Part shown: positions 1-8,207 of the stretch, piece by piece
How the letters are laid out: each line of letters opens with the position of its first letter
Position numbering within the stretch: position 1 is the stretch's first letter
Assembly (NCBI RefSeq): GCF_004022265.1
Contig: NZ_SAVB01000023.1
Coordinates: forward strand, 38,356-102,355
Length of the DNA: 64,000 nucleotides
Reading direction: 5' to 3'
Source of the DNA: Paenirhodobacter ferrireducens
GTDB taxonomy: Bacteria > Pseudomonadota > Alphaproteobacteria > Rhodobacterales > Rhodobacteraceae
Translations under genes and position numbers: made by a program
Notes under the pieces: generated by a model
What the model was told of the DNA's origin: nothing
Database searches by the model: none
Seen by the model: the letters and a program-made list of their open reading frames with translations, nothing else

Positions 1-1
1 A

Positions 2-616
2 AATCGCGATCTCGACACGATCCCGAAGATGGTGCTCAAGACGAATCCGATTGCGGTGCCCAAGCCTGCAGCGCCACCGGCAGCGGCTGTCCCGCCTGCT
101 CCTGCTCCGGCGGCACCTGCTCCCGCTGCGCCTGTTGCGGCAGCGCCCGCTCCGCTACCTGCGCCAGTCGAAGAGCGTTGGGAGCAAGTCTGGGAGAGCA
201 AAGGTCTGACACGTCGTCATTTGAACATCCCGGATGGGGATAACACGAACCCGACCGGGTCCATGCTGATGGGTGTCGGTGCATGGGACGGTATCGACCA
301 ACGGCACTACTTCCGCGATGAGGTCTTTGCGGCACTTGATTGGGTGGCGGATACCGCCCCGAAAACGTCGCACATCGAAAGGGCGGAAGTGCGCATTCGT
401 CTGATCATCAAAGACGTCGATTATGGGCTTCACACCCTTGAGCTTTCGCACAACACGAAGACCGACACGAAGTCTTATGAACAGCGGAACAGTATGACCC
501 AGTTGCACTGGGGACCTGCTCGTCCGCTGATCGCCCATGAAGACCTACTGGACCGTATCCTCAAACTCTACCGGGCAACCGCAAACCCGAAGCTATTCAC
601 CTTGGAGATCGACTGA
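2..616 (+). CDS. C-terminal part of a possible PLD-type restriction protein (5' end outside window)
   Basis: The reading frame is open through the first base, so this is the 3' end of a larger gene. The visible part has a Pro/Ala-rich linker (roughly the first 50 residues) and then a compact domain of about 145 residues containing NTNPTGSM, DQRHYFRDEVF and IIKDVDYG. From memory this domain resembles the C-terminal domain that follows phospholipase-D-like nuclease domains in NgoFVII-type restriction proteins; that is a tentative match, because the nuclease part is not in the window. It converges on the methyltransferase gene and overlaps its 3' end by 24 bases, which would suit a restriction-modification pair. 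Confidence 0.45.
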   Translation, partial: NRDLDTIPKMVLKTNPIAVPKPAAPPAAAVPPAPAPAAPAPAAPVAAAPAPLPAPVEERWEQVWESKGLTRRHLNIPDGDNTNPTGSMLMGVGAWDGIDQRHYFRDEVFAALDWVADTAPKTSHIERAEVRIRLIIKDVDYGLHTLELSHNTKTDTKSYEQRNSMTQLHWGPARPLIAHEDLLDRILKLYRATANPKLFTLEID

Positions 617-2212
617 TCCCTCGTCTGGCAGGCGCTGGCGACGGTTTCGCAGCATCGCCCACGCCGCCAGAAGGTCCATCTGCTCGCCCTTCGTCAGACC
701 TGCCAGCACGATCTCAGACTGTGCTTCCAGCGTGTCAGCGACGGACTCTTCCCTGATCTGACGGTCGAGGCTTGAGATGTCCGTGGTCAGGTTCTCCGGC
801 GACGGAACCAACAGCTTTTCGATCTCGGATGGCACCAGTTCCAGAACGCCTCCACCGTAGTGACGGCCTTCCAGTTCTGCACTGAGAGCGGTCAGGCTGT
901 TGATGAAGCCATAGACAAGCTGGGCGGCTGTTCCACGCTTGGCGCGGATGCGGTAGGCGGTGTCAGTCGTGTATGCGCTTGCCGTGTTCAGGATGAGGCG
1001 CGGGGTGTCGTGGCTGCGCTTGAGCATGCCGACCTCGGTCGAATAGACCGATGGCACCGAGTACCATGGCTTGCGGATGCGGCACTTGTACCGGGTATGC
1101 AGGCCTTCATCTTCCCCGAGAGAGATGTAGCGACGGGCCTTGCGATCCGCTTCCACGCTGTCGTCCTTGAACCACAGGAAGTTGGTCGGCTTGCCCGTGG
1201 CGGCGTTCCGAGCGTGCTGGGCATCATCATAGATAACGCCGGGGCAGTGGTCGCTGCGCCCAAACATCGGGTGTGCCCATTCGGACAGGCCGTGTTTCTC
1301 GACAACGTCATCGGTCACAAGAAAGAAGCTGTTCGCTCCGGTGACGATCCCGACGTCCACGGTCGCGACATCCTTAAAGCGATGGAAGTCCTTGCGGCTC
1401 TCGATCTCATCAAGGATCGCCAGCGTGTTGGTCGCCACCAGCGCGCGGGTCCACTTCCCCACCACGGTCTTGCCATTGATCGCGCGAGGGGCGTTGAAGA
1501 TGTCCTCGGGGTCCTGCCGCAGGAAATCCCTGCCAGTGACTCTGTGGATGCCAAGGCCTTCGCCATGTGCCTTCGCAGTGGCCTTCTTCTCTGCCATCAA
1601 CAGGACAGCGCCCTGCAGGGTTCCTTCGAACCAGATTTCTTGCGGGTCCACGATAACGATGCGGCGGCACTGTTGCCCGAGGAAGGTCCTCAGCGACTGG
1701 GCGTGCATCACGTGGACGATCTCAGAGGGAACGACCATTGCCAGCCTGCCGCCCGGACGGAGCAGCGAGATGGCAGAAAGGATGAAAGGGACCCACGCGT
1801 TCGTGTGCTTAGTGAACTTGCAGTCCAGGCGCGCAAAGACCTTCTCGGCGTTAGCCTGAAATTCGGAAGGCAGGTACTGGTAGCGGATGAACGGGGGATT
1901 GCCGAGGACGGCGTCGAACTGCCCATCTTTCGCGCTGACCGCCCAGCCGAGGAAGTCGCGGTTGTGGATGGTGCAGTTGGGCAGCCCGCGCCCTGCGGCT
2001 TTGGCGGCTTCTTCGTGCGAAAGCTCGAAAGCGGTGACGGTCGCGCCGGTTCCCATCAAGGCCTCGAAGAACGCCCCATCGCCACAGCTCGGTTCCAGCA
2101 CCTTGGTCCCGGTTGTCGGTTTCACCCAGCGGGTCAGAAAATGCGCAAGGTCAGCCGGGGTGTAGTACCCACCGCGCAGCTTCTGCTCTGACTCGAACTG
2201 GATGAAATTCAT
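593..2212 (-). CDS. Class I N6-adenine DNA methyltransferase (Eco57I/XamI-like)
   Basis: The 539-residue protein transfers a methyl group from S-adenosylmethionine to adenine in DNA. The N-terminus has the GGYYTP motif typical of these enzymes, then the SAM-binding motif LEPSCGDGAFFEAL near residue 40 and the catalytic NPPF motif in GNPPFIRYQYL near residue 105. The C-terminal half is probably the target-recognition part. A GGGAG ribosome site precedes the ATG. It lies next to the iteron array, as the last gene seen in the island, and converges on a possible restriction gene. It may be a cognate methylase of a restriction system or an orphan methylase protecting the element; the specificity cannot be read. 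Confidence 0.8.
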   Translation of the reverse strand: MNFIQFESEQKLRGGYYTPADLAHFLTRWVKPTTGTKVLEPSCGDGAFFEALMGTGATVTAFELSHEEAAKAAGRGLPNCTIHNRDFLGWAVSAKDGQFDAVLGNPPFIRYQYLPSEFQANAEKVFARLDCKFTKHTNAWVPFILSAISLLRPGGRLAMVVPSEIVHVMHAQSLRTFLGQQCRRIVIVDPQEIWFEGTLQGAVLLMAEKKATAKAHGEGLGIHRVTGRDFLRQDPEDIFNAPRAINGKTVVGKWTRALVATNTLAILDEIESRKDFHRFKDVATVDVGIVTGANSFFLVTDDVVEKHGLSEWAHPMFGRSDHCPGVIYDDAQHARNAATGKPTNFLWFKDDSVEADRKARRYISLGEDEGLHTRYKCRIRKPWYSVPSVYSTEVGMLKRSHDTPRLILNTASAYTTDTAYRIRAKRGTAAQLVYGFINSLTALSAELEGRHYGGGVLELVPSEIEKLLVPSPENLTTDISSLDRQIREESVADTLEAQSEIVLAGLTKGEQMDLLAAWAMLRNRRQRLPDEGSVDLQGE

Positions 2213-2437
2213 GATGCTCCCTGACGCCGGGCGTTTGTTCTCTTTGCGTTCTCCACATTAAGGCGTGATGAACGGGACGTGCCCCTGTTGACGTCTTACC
2301 CGCGACCGTCAGCGGTTGGCAACATTGATTGTGGATTCCGGGCACCTATCCACAGGATATGGGGCGGGCGGCGAGATCGCTTCGGGCCGCGATGTGCGGA
2401 GCGTAGATCACGAGGTGACCGGTCCTGCCACCACAGG

Positions 2438-2717
2438 ACCGTATTCGTGGGGAGGGGAATACGGTCGGAATACGGTCGGTTAAGCTATTGTAATCATTAT
2501 GGAAAGTGCCATTTACCGTATTCCGCGCGGTTTTCGGCCCCTCACGGCGTAGGTAAAACACGTGTGTGTGTGGACAGAGAGAATTTTTCCTGTGGTCTGG
2601 TATGCCTTTTGGAATACGGTAATACGGTCGAAAGACAGAAAACCCAATAAAATAAGGGGTTTTATGGCCTTTTCGCGACCGTATTAGGACCGTATTCCCA
2701 CCGTATTCACCGTATTC
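2438..2717. repeat. Iteron array, probable replication origin of the island
   Basis: Ten copies of the 9-mer ACCGTATTC (two with one mismatch) lie in 280 bases. Plus-strand copies start at 2438, 2515, 2678 (ends in A), 2689, 2700 and 2709. Inverted copies (GAATACGGT) start at 2457, 2468, 2612 and 2620 (mismatch). Neighbours are often 11 bases apart, about one helical turn. Between the two clusters are A/T-rich stretches around 2581-2670. A near-consensus DnaA box (CTATCCACA) lies just outside at 2346-2354. The array sits directly downstream of the primase/helicase-like gene. This arrangement is typical of replication-initiator binding sites; function is inferred. Confidence 0.8.
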
Positions 2718-2785
2718 CACCCCATCAGCGGCCCCTCTCGACAGTAAAATCGCCCCTCGACCGGTCGGTCGCCCCTCGGAAACGC

Positions 2786-2807
2786 AAAAGCCCCGCTGAC
2801 GCGGGGC
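2786..2807 (-). terminator. Intrinsic terminator after the replication gene
   Basis: On the minus strand a 7-bp GC stem (GCCCCGC/GCGGGGC, loop of four) is followed by TTTT. It begins about 45 bases past the stop of the replication gene and separates that operon from the iteron array. Confidence 0.75.
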
Positions 2808-2851
2808 CTCGGCAAGATAGCAAATCAGAAAGTCAGCAGACAGCAGCTCAA

Positions 2852-5017
2852 TCACCGACTGAACGGGTTCGCCACAGGTGCAGCCGTCTCAGCGGCACGC
2901 AGCAGGGCGCTCTGCTGCCTCGCCTGCCCGGTACGACCGCGACGTTCTCCGGTGGGCGTGGGCCGCGTCAGCGGCACGACATTCTCTGCCGCCATGACAG
3001 GCTCGTGCGCCGGAACCGCATCCGCGACCCGGTCGATGACCTGTTCGAGATACCAAGGGTAGCCGCCGTTGCCCCGCTTGCTGTACCGGGTCACCTTCAC
3101 AGTCCGACCATCCCCGAGCTTGAAGAGGCGATCCTGCATGCCAGACAGTGCACTGCCGAACGACTTGCTGGCGTAGTCGAACTGCCCGCCATCACGAACC
3201 CGACCAACGTCCAGAAGGATTTCGTTCTCACAGGCAAGGTCAGTCAAGGCATGGACTTCAAGACGCCCTTTCTCTCCCAACCCGTGCTTTTCCACCCACG
3301 TGTCGAACAGGGAAACCCAGCCATCCTCCTGTTCATCACCTGCCACCGTCGCCAGCTTGTCCCGGTTCGACTGCCAGCTCGTCCAATGCGGCGAGGCAGC
3401 TTCCAGAATTCCGCCGATCACATGGCGATACCGCTCAAAGCGACCGATGATGGGGGCGTGCTTCGGTTTCGGCATGCCCTTCGCGATCCAGTTCTCGACA
3501 AGCACCAGAAGCGCGCTGAGGATTTCACCGCGATGTTCCGAAACGTGGGCAGGAAGGGCAGCGTGCTTCCAGCCCGTCCGCTTCTCCGGGTTGGCCGTCT
3601 GCGGCACCAGTTCGAGAAGCGTCATGCGCTGGATCAGTTCGTCCGTCATCCGAGGCCGGTTCCCGATCAGCATGAAGGAGGTCGTGACGTTGATCGTGAT
3701 GTCCTTGCTCTGGCCCAGTTCGCGGTCAACGTACACGCCCTCGGTGAAGAGCGTGGCAAGCGTCGGGGAGTCGATCACCCGAGACGACGGAAGATTATCC
3801 CACGCGATCACCGACGCCCCAGAACGCAGCGCGCCGATGATGGACTTGCGCCGCTCTTCCTCACTTGCGGCAAGGGGGCGCATGCCGGTGGTGCCGCTGA
3901 CGATCACCTGCAGGATCGACGCCAGAAGACCGCCCCCGGCGCGCCGCGCCGTCTTGGAGATCAGGAGCGGCATAACCGGCCCCGAGATCATCGGACGAAC
4001 AAGCTGCTCAAGCAGAAAGCCCACGGCAGACAAGAACGACGGCGGAACTGCCGTAGTGCCCTTAGCCCAACACTTCTCGCCCTCGCCCCGCAGGACTGCG
4101 CGTTCGAGATCAGCACGACTGACGCCGTCCATCTCAAAGTCGCAGAGGATGTCGACGAGAGTTTCGCGCGCCTTCGCCAGATCAGCAGGAGTGAGCGAGC
4201 GAGACGGGCGGATGACCTCAAGCCCATCCGGCGGAGCATAGAAGTACCCCGAGGAGTGGTAGCCGGGGATCATGATCAGCTTGCCATCTTCGGAATACAT
4301 CGGCACCGAGATGACGCCACGCAACTCCGGCACGGGCTTTTCCGGGTGATCGAAAACCTGCTGCACGACATCATCAGGTGCGCTGACATATCGAAAGTGA
4401 TCGCCTTCACCGGCGCGCTTGCGCCAGTCCGTGATCTCGTTGAGGCGCGACCCGAAGGTCTTCCGGTCGAGTTCGACGATCACCGCGCGCAGCGGATCGC
4501 CCTGCCAGCGGATTTCGACCCACTGACCATTTCGCTGGAAAAGGGTAGGCTTACCCGTGGGCCTGTTCCCTGCCTCGATGGCGTGCATCGCGTAGTTGCA
4601 CTGGGCCTTGAAGTCGTCTTCGTTCACGACGTTCGTATCGTCGCCCTTTGCCAAGGCACGCTTCTCGGCGTCGAGAATGTTCTGCGCGGCGTCACGCACG
4701 GACTTCAGATAGGGCATGTCGAGGACGTTCCACCGCGTCTTCATGTTGGTCATGAAGTTGCGCACCGTCACCTCGCCCTCGCCGCTCTTGAGCAGCCCGG
4801 CAATCATCAGCGCCAACTCCGCCGTCTGCGGGGCCGACTTCCACTGCTTCTGCATGGTCTCAGAGTACGAAGTGGCGGGGCACTTCTGAATTGCCTCGCG
4901 CTGTTCCGGGGTAATCTCGGCCAAAATCTTGCGTCCGCCCGCCGACAGGCGGGTTCCACCATAGATCGTCAGGGCCTTCTTCGTGGCCTTGGGTTCGTCG
5001 TCGGTCTTCGTATTCAT
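2852..5017 (-). CDS. Primase/superfamily 3 helicase-like replication protein
   Basis: A 721-residue protein. The central part (about residues 340-460) follows the layout of the helicase half of phage and island replication proteins: a degenerate P-loop near residue 357 (TARRAGGGLLAS, no lysine), a Walker B-like segment near 404 (VIAWDNLPSS), and a sensor region with DITINVTTSFMLIGNRPRM. The N-terminal 330 residues are not a recognisable primase domain to me. The gene is the last large one of the minus-strand island series, ends in a strong terminator and is followed by the iterons, supporting a role in replicating the excised island. The lost lysine raises doubt about ATPase activity. It could alternatively be a phage DUF927/primase-family protein. 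Confidence 0.65.
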   Translation of the reverse strand: MNTKTDDEPKATKKALTIYGGTRLSAGGRKILAEITPEQREAIQKCPATSYSETMQKQWKSAPQTAELALMIAGLLKSGEGEVTVRNFMTNMKTRWNVLDMPYLKSVRDAAQNILDAEKRALAKGDDTNVVNEDDFKAQCNYAMHAIEAGNRPTGKPTLFQRNGQWVEIRWQGDPLRAVIVELDRKTFGSRLNEITDWRKRAGEGDHFRYVSAPDDVVQQVFDHPEKPVPELRGVISVPMYSEDGKLIMIPGYHSSGYFYAPPDGLEVIRPSRSLTPADLAKARETLVDILCDFEMDGVSRADLERAVLRGEGEKCWAKGTTAVPPSFLSAVGFLLEQLVRPMISGPVMPLLISKTARRAGGGLLASILQVIVSGTTGMRPLAASEEERRKSIIGALRSGASVIAWDNLPSSRVIDSPTLATLFTEGVYVDRELGQSKDITINVTTSFMLIGNRPRMTDELIQRMTLLELVPQTANPEKRTGWKHAALPAHVSEHRGEILSALLVLVENWIAKGMPKPKHAPIIGRFERYRHVIGGILEAASPHWTSWQSNRDKLATVAGDEQEDGWVSLFDTWVEKHGLGEKGRLEVHALTDLACENEILLDVGRVRDGGQFDYASKSFGSALSGMQDRLFKLGDGRTVKVTRYSKRGNGGYPWYLEQVIDRVADAVPAHEPVMAAENVVPLTRPTPTGERRGRTGQARQQSALLRAAETAAPVANPFSR

Positions 5018-5224
5018 GCCGACCCCCAGTCAGGGTGGCTCAGGTGATCTTCGTGCATCATTTCTTCCTTCATGCTTGCCATATGGTGGTATTTCATGCT
5101 ACATTCTTGGGGCATCAGGCCGCGTCAGCGGTACTCCTTCTGCCTTGCCACCCTCGATCCGCTAGCCACGGGTCGGGGGTTTTTCTGTTCTAGCCGATGT
5201 CAGGCATTCTGTCTAGAAGATATT

Positions 5225-5254
5225 GAAAAACAACAGTTTTTCGGCTTCAAGCCG
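5225..5254 (-). terminator. Tandem hairpins between small-gene operon and replication gene
   Basis: Downstream of the gene ending at 5265 are two adjoining perfect hairpins: CGGCT/AGCCG (5242-5254) and GAAAAAC/GTTTTTC (5225-5242). On the minus strand the second arm ends in a run of T. They probably end or attenuate transcription before the replication gene. The remainder of 5018-5264 shows no gene. Confidence 0.45.
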
Positions 5255-5264
5255 ACTTTAAGGC

Positions 5265-5573
5265 TTACGCTGCCGCGTCGGTTTCGTTCGTGATGACCCA
5301 GTTCTTCATGACGTGGGCTACATCGGATGCGGATTTCAGATCGGACCGATCACCCTTCAGGCCAAAGGGCGGGCAGACGGTCACCTCACCAGCCGTGATG
5401 CGGCGGTCGATCTCGGCCCGAAGGAGTTCCTCTTCGGCGGCAATTTCTTCGGCGGACCAGTACAGCTCACGGATCGCGGCCCCACGGCGGCGAGCCATGT
5501 CGCGCTCCTTTTTCTGGAGCGCTGCCTCCTTGGTCCGCTTGTTCAGTTCGATAAGGTGCGCAGCGCGGGCCAT
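5265..5573 (-). CDS. Small charged island protein, unknown function
   Basis: A 102-residue protein rich in charged residues in its first half (LNKRTKEAALQKKERDMARRR) and probably helical, with WSAEEIAAEEELLRAEIDRR suggesting a coiled coil. No signal peptide, membrane segment or recognised domain. Its ATG overlaps the stop of the preceding gene in a TGATG arrangement (5571-5575), so translation is probably coupled. It is the last gene of the short-gene series before the tandem hairpins. I do not recognise a family. Confidence 0.6.
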   Translation of the reverse strand: MARAAHLIELNKRTKEAALQKKERDMARRRGAAIRELYWSAEEIAAEEELLRAEIDRRITAGEVTVCPPFGLKGDRSDLKSASDVAHVMKNWVITNETDAAA

Positions 5574-5938
5574 CAGTACGTCCCCACGCGCCCGGCGACG
5601 AAGGGATGCAGGAGGCCAAGCGGGTCGATGGCCTTGAAAGCGGCGCGGAAATCACCAGCCAGAAGGTCGAGATCGAGTTCCTCTTCCGCTTCGGGGAAGG
5701 GTGCAGTCTTGGTCCATACACCGCCGCGAAGCTGGAACCCAACCGCGCGGGCAACGATGTGGGCGTACTTCGCCCCGATGAGTTCGATCAGCTCGGCCTG
5801 ATCGACGTTGACCGTGATCCGGCGCGTAGGACTCTGAATTTCGCGGAGGGCGTCACCGACGAGGGCGGTCAGCTCCTTGATGATCTGCTGTTCGGTGACC
5901 GCCGTCATGGTGGCGGTGGTGTGAGGGTCAAGCGTCAT
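5573..5938 (-). CDS. Small island protein, unknown function
   Basis: The chosen ATG gives 121 residues beginning MTLDPHTTATMTAV. Upstream in-frame codons are open but would overlap the neighbouring gene and give proline/arginine-rich shadow translation, so the short start is preferred. The middle (ITVNVDQAELIELIGAKYAHIVARAVG) looks like a small globular domain and the C-terminal half is acidic (EAEEELDLDLL). The stop overlaps the next start. Function unknown; the context suggests a regulatory or packaging-interference role at most by inference. Confidence 0.6.
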   Translation of the reverse strand: MTLDPHTTATMTAVTEQQIIKELTALVGDALREIQSPTRRITVNVDQAELIELIGAKYAHIVARAVGFQLRGGVWTKTAPFPEAEEELDLDLLAGDFRAAFKAIDPLGLLHPFVAGRVGTY

Positions 5939-5975
5939 AGTTCTGCTCTGTTCTGGTTGGGTTGGAGGTGGAAGG

Positions 5976-6197
5976 TCAGGCGATGGTGGGTTCTTCGGGC
6001 GGGGTATCGTCGACGGGTTCTTCAGGGGTGGGGCGGGGGCGGGATTTCGTCGCGACGAAGTCCAACCCGTCGTTGGTCGAGACCACCGGGATTCCGGCGT
6101 CAAACAGCTCCTTGGCCTTGTTGGCCTTGGCCTCGATCTCGGGGCTGTTGAACATCCCGCGCGGGTGACCGGCACCCTTGTATACGTAGCCAGACAT
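5976..6197 (-). CDS. Small island protein with proline-rich tail
   Basis: A 73-residue product. The first 45 residues (MSGYVYKGAGHPRGMF, NKAKELFDAGIPVVSTND) look folded; the tail is Pro/Glu/Thr-rich (PRPTPEEPVDDTPPEEP) and probably disordered. A very good ribosome site, AAAGGAG, lies 8 bases before the ATG. Two other frames are open across this stretch, but the strong ribosome site and sensible composition pick this one. No family recognised. Confidence 0.65.
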   Translation of the reverse strand: MSGYVYKGAGHPRGMFNSPEIEAKANKAKELFDAGIPVVSTNDGLDFVATKSRPRPTPEEPVDDTPPEEPTIA

Positions 6198-6220
6198 GGC
6201 TTTTTCTCCTTTAAGTTGTG

Positions 6221-6472
6221 TCAGGCGGACCGGACAAGTTTCACGTGCTCGTCGGTGGCGGACTTGAAGCCCGCGCGAGTCTTGAGGGTGTCGATCTCGG
6301 CGGCGATGCGGCTGGCGCGGAGCCGGGCACCTTCGACCAGCGCGCGGTACATGCTGTTCATATCGTTGAGCCGGTCCTTGAGGACGCGGTCCTCGGGAAA
6401 TCTGACTGCCATCCAGTGGCTCGCGGCGGGGTATTTGATGATGAGGTGGCGGACTGCTTCGATACGAGTCAT
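6221..6472 (-). CDS. Small helical island protein
   Basis: An 83-residue protein (MTRIEAVRHLIIKYPAASHW...) with a predicted helical middle (NDMNSMYRALVEGARLRASRIAAEIDTL) and a basic end. The longer in-frame extension reads as non-coding Arg/Pro sequence, so the internal ATG at 6472 was chosen. It sits 23 bases upstream of the next gene. Function unknown. Confidence 0.6.
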   Translation of the reverse strand: MTRIEAVRHLIIKYPAASHWMAVRFPEDRVLKDRLNDMNSMYRALVEGARLRASRIAAEIDTLKTRAGFKSATDEHVKLVRSA

Positions 6473-6593
6473 GGTGGGTACTGCTGGTTGTGGTCTAGGG
6501 TCTGGTGGACCGACCCGCCGAAGACCCGGAAGCGGGCCGGTCCAACGCAGTCGCCCCCAGATCGACCGCGTGTTCGTGTGTTCAGAGCACGTG

Positions 6594-6947
6594 TCAGGCG
6601 AAGCGTTCGCGCAGATCGGGCAGAACGCCACCTGCGGCCTCAAGCAGCCGCGCAGCCGCCTCTTCGCGTGCAGCGCGCTCACGCGCGCCCCGAGCCGCTG
6701 CCTGCTCATTCAGGCGGACCTCGTCCTCGATAAGCTGCGCGACCTCACGCATCCGAAGTCCTTCGACGGCGCGGATCGCCTCATCGACCTTGGAGGCCCG
6801 GCGGAGCCAGCCGAGCAGCACATCCATCGGCGGGCGGTCACCCTTCTTCGCGGAGATCAGCGCGCGATGCGCGAAGATGGTGCAGGCGGCGGGGCTGGAG
6901 AGCAGTTCGTTGAGCTGGTCAGGCGTCGGGGTTTTTTCGATAGTCAT
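6594..6947 (-). CDS. Small helical island protein (117 aa)
   Basis: The protein is almost entirely helical by composition, ending in a long Ala/Arg/Glu-rich helix (RLNEQAAARGARERAAREEAAARLLEA split over residues 77-105). The start overlaps the stop of the upstream gene by four bases (ATGA), typical of a tightly coupled phage-like operon. No domain recognised. A gap of about 120 bases separates it from the next gene. Confidence 0.65.
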   Translation of the reverse strand: MTIEKTPTPDQLNELLSSPAACTIFAHRALISAKKGDRPPMDVLLGWLRRASKVDEAIRAVEGLRMREVAQLIEDEVRLNEQAAARGARERAAREEAAARLLEAAGGVLPDLRERFA

Positions 6948-7468
6948 GCGGAGTTCTTGAGATTGCGGAGGTCGGCGGCTTCGGCGGGGGTCAGTGGCGT
7001 GGCGAGCGCGAGCAGTTCCAACCGCTCCAGCCGGGTGACGGGGTGCCGACCTCCCAGCAGATAGATGCTGTCGGCGGCGGCAAAGGCCTCGCGGGGGTCC
7101 GCCAGATCGGCTGCGGCAGCATCGAACAGGGCCACCAGATCGTTCCAGATCACGTCGTCCACGACACGCGCGGGGTATTCGAGGATTGCCTCGATCTTCG
7201 GCAGGATGTCGGCAGGTGCGTGGGCAGGAGGGCCGCGCCGCGCCAGTTCGGACGGGGCCTCTTCGTGGATGCGGCCAATTTCGATTGCCAGTCGCACGGC
7301 AGACTTCGACACCACCGAGGCTTCAGAAATGGCCGTGCGCAGCACGCTTGCCGGATCGCCAGATGCCCTTGCCTCGGCCATCAGGCGCTTCAAGGCGCGC
7401 GACGACTGTGCCGCCGTCGCCATCAGGTGTTTCAACGCCGGGCGGCTTTCGAGGACGTTCTTGCTCAT
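6944..7468 (-). CDS. Island protein of unknown function (174 aa)
   Basis: A soluble, mostly helical protein. The N-terminal 60 residues are Ala/Arg/Ser-rich (SRALKRLMAEARASGDPASVL), the middle contains LPKIEAILEYPARVVDDVIWNDLVALFD, and the tail RLERLELLALATPLTPAEAADL. It overlaps both neighbours by four bases, directly after the terminase small subunit gene. Position suggests a partner in packaging or its redirection, but nothing in the sequence proves this. Confidence 0.65.
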   Translation of the reverse strand: MSKNVLESRPALKHLMATAAQSSRALKRLMAEARASGDPASVLRTAISEASVVSKSAVRLAIEIGRIHEEAPSELARRGPPAHAPADILPKIEAILEYPARVVDDVIWNDLVALFDAAAADLADPREAFAAADSIYLLGGRHPVTRLERLELLALATPLTPAEAADLRNLKNSA

Positions 7469-7956
7469 CGCGGCGTCACCACATTCAACGATTCAAGGGT
7501 CTGGATCAGGTTGTCCGTTCTGACGACCTGCTGCTTGTCCGCCGCCCGCAGGGAGTGCAGTTGGGCCAACACGCGGCTGCTGATGGTCGTCAGCACATCG
7601 CGGGCCTGCGCAGCCTCACGAGCAAGGCCGTTTCCATCACAGGCGCGGACAAGTTCAGCCACATTGTCCAACACGCCATTCAGAAGCTCTTCGAAGCCGT
7701 CGAAGACATCGTCTTCGAAATCATCCCACCGACTGGCCCGCTCCCGTTTCAGGTAGTCGATCCGGGCCTTGACGTGCGGCTGGCGGAGCAGGTTATTTGC
7801 CATCTGCGCCGCAGATTTGCGCGCGCCGTAGGCTGCCTGAATCGCCCGCGACTGGGTCACAGCGCCGGTTGCCATCATCTGACAGAACTTTTCGTGCTTC
7901 TCATTCGGGAGGGGCGTTTCGCCCCGGTACCCGTCTGCCACACCACGCGGGGCCAT
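7465..7956 (-). CDS. Terminase small subunit (TerS-like)
   Basis: This 163-residue protein should bind phage-type DNA packaging sites. Residues about 15-75 carry the Terminase_2-type helix-turn-helix layout: a target-recognition block NEKHEKFCQMMATGAVTQS, then AIQAAYGA, then SAAQMANNLLRQPHVKARI. The C-terminal half is helical, as expected for oligomerisation. The start at 7956 overlaps the upstream stop (TGATG); an in-frame extension to 8022 exists but is less plausible. No large terminase subunit, portal or capsid gene is present nearby. A lone small terminase is a hallmark of phage satellites that steer helper packaging, but it also occurs in decayed prophages. Confidence 0.75.
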   Translation of the reverse strand: MAPRGVADGYRGETPLPNEKHEKFCQMMATGAVTQSRAIQAAYGARKSAAQMANNLLRQPHVKARIDYLKRERASRWDDFEDDVFDGFEELLNGVLDNVAELVRACDGNGLAREAAQARDVLTTISSRVLAQLHSLRAADKQQVVRTDNLIQTLESLNVVTPR

Positions 7957-8207
7957 CAGCCGTACTCCGCCCGGAAAAGTACCGTCTGGACGTCGTTCTC
8001 CGATACCGGCGTCGGGTCGCAATCCGGCGTCGTGAGCGGCGCGATCAGATCACGGACCTCGGTGCTGGTCAGGCGCGCGGCGCGCAGGGCACGGACGAGC
8101 TTGTCGCCGTCGCCCAACGCGGCAGCGACGTCATTCTCGCGGGCGAGGACCCGGCAGGCGTGATGCGAGCTGAGGGCCAGCTTACGGAGAGCGTCGATAG
8201 TGTGCAT
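7956..8207 (-). CDS. Small island protein (83 aa)
   Basis: An 83-residue protein (MHTIDALRKLALSSHHACRV...) with a helical, basic first half and a Pro/Asp-containing tail. It is translationally coupled on both sides: its start overlaps the upstream stop at 8207 and its stop overlaps the start of the terminase gene. No family recognised. Confidence 0.6.
   Translation of the reverse strand: MHTIDALRKLALSSHHACRVLARENDVAAALGDGDKLVRALRAARLTSTEVRDLIAPLTTPDCDPTPVSENDVQTVLFRAEYG

Noticed and set aside
860..2191. A 443-codon plus-strand frame opposite the methyltransferase
   Set aside because: The methyltransferase on the other strand has clear motifs; this frame has none and is a shadow.
2346..2855. 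A 169-codon minus-strand frame across the iteron region
   Set aside because: It runs through the repeats and terminator and its sequence is repetitive Tyr/Gly/Asn translation of the iterons, not a protein.
3005..5047. A 680-codon plus-strand frame opposite the replication gene
   Set aside because: Composition is Arg/His-rich and domainless, while the minus-strand protein has recognisable motifs and a ribosome-site-consistent neighbourhood.
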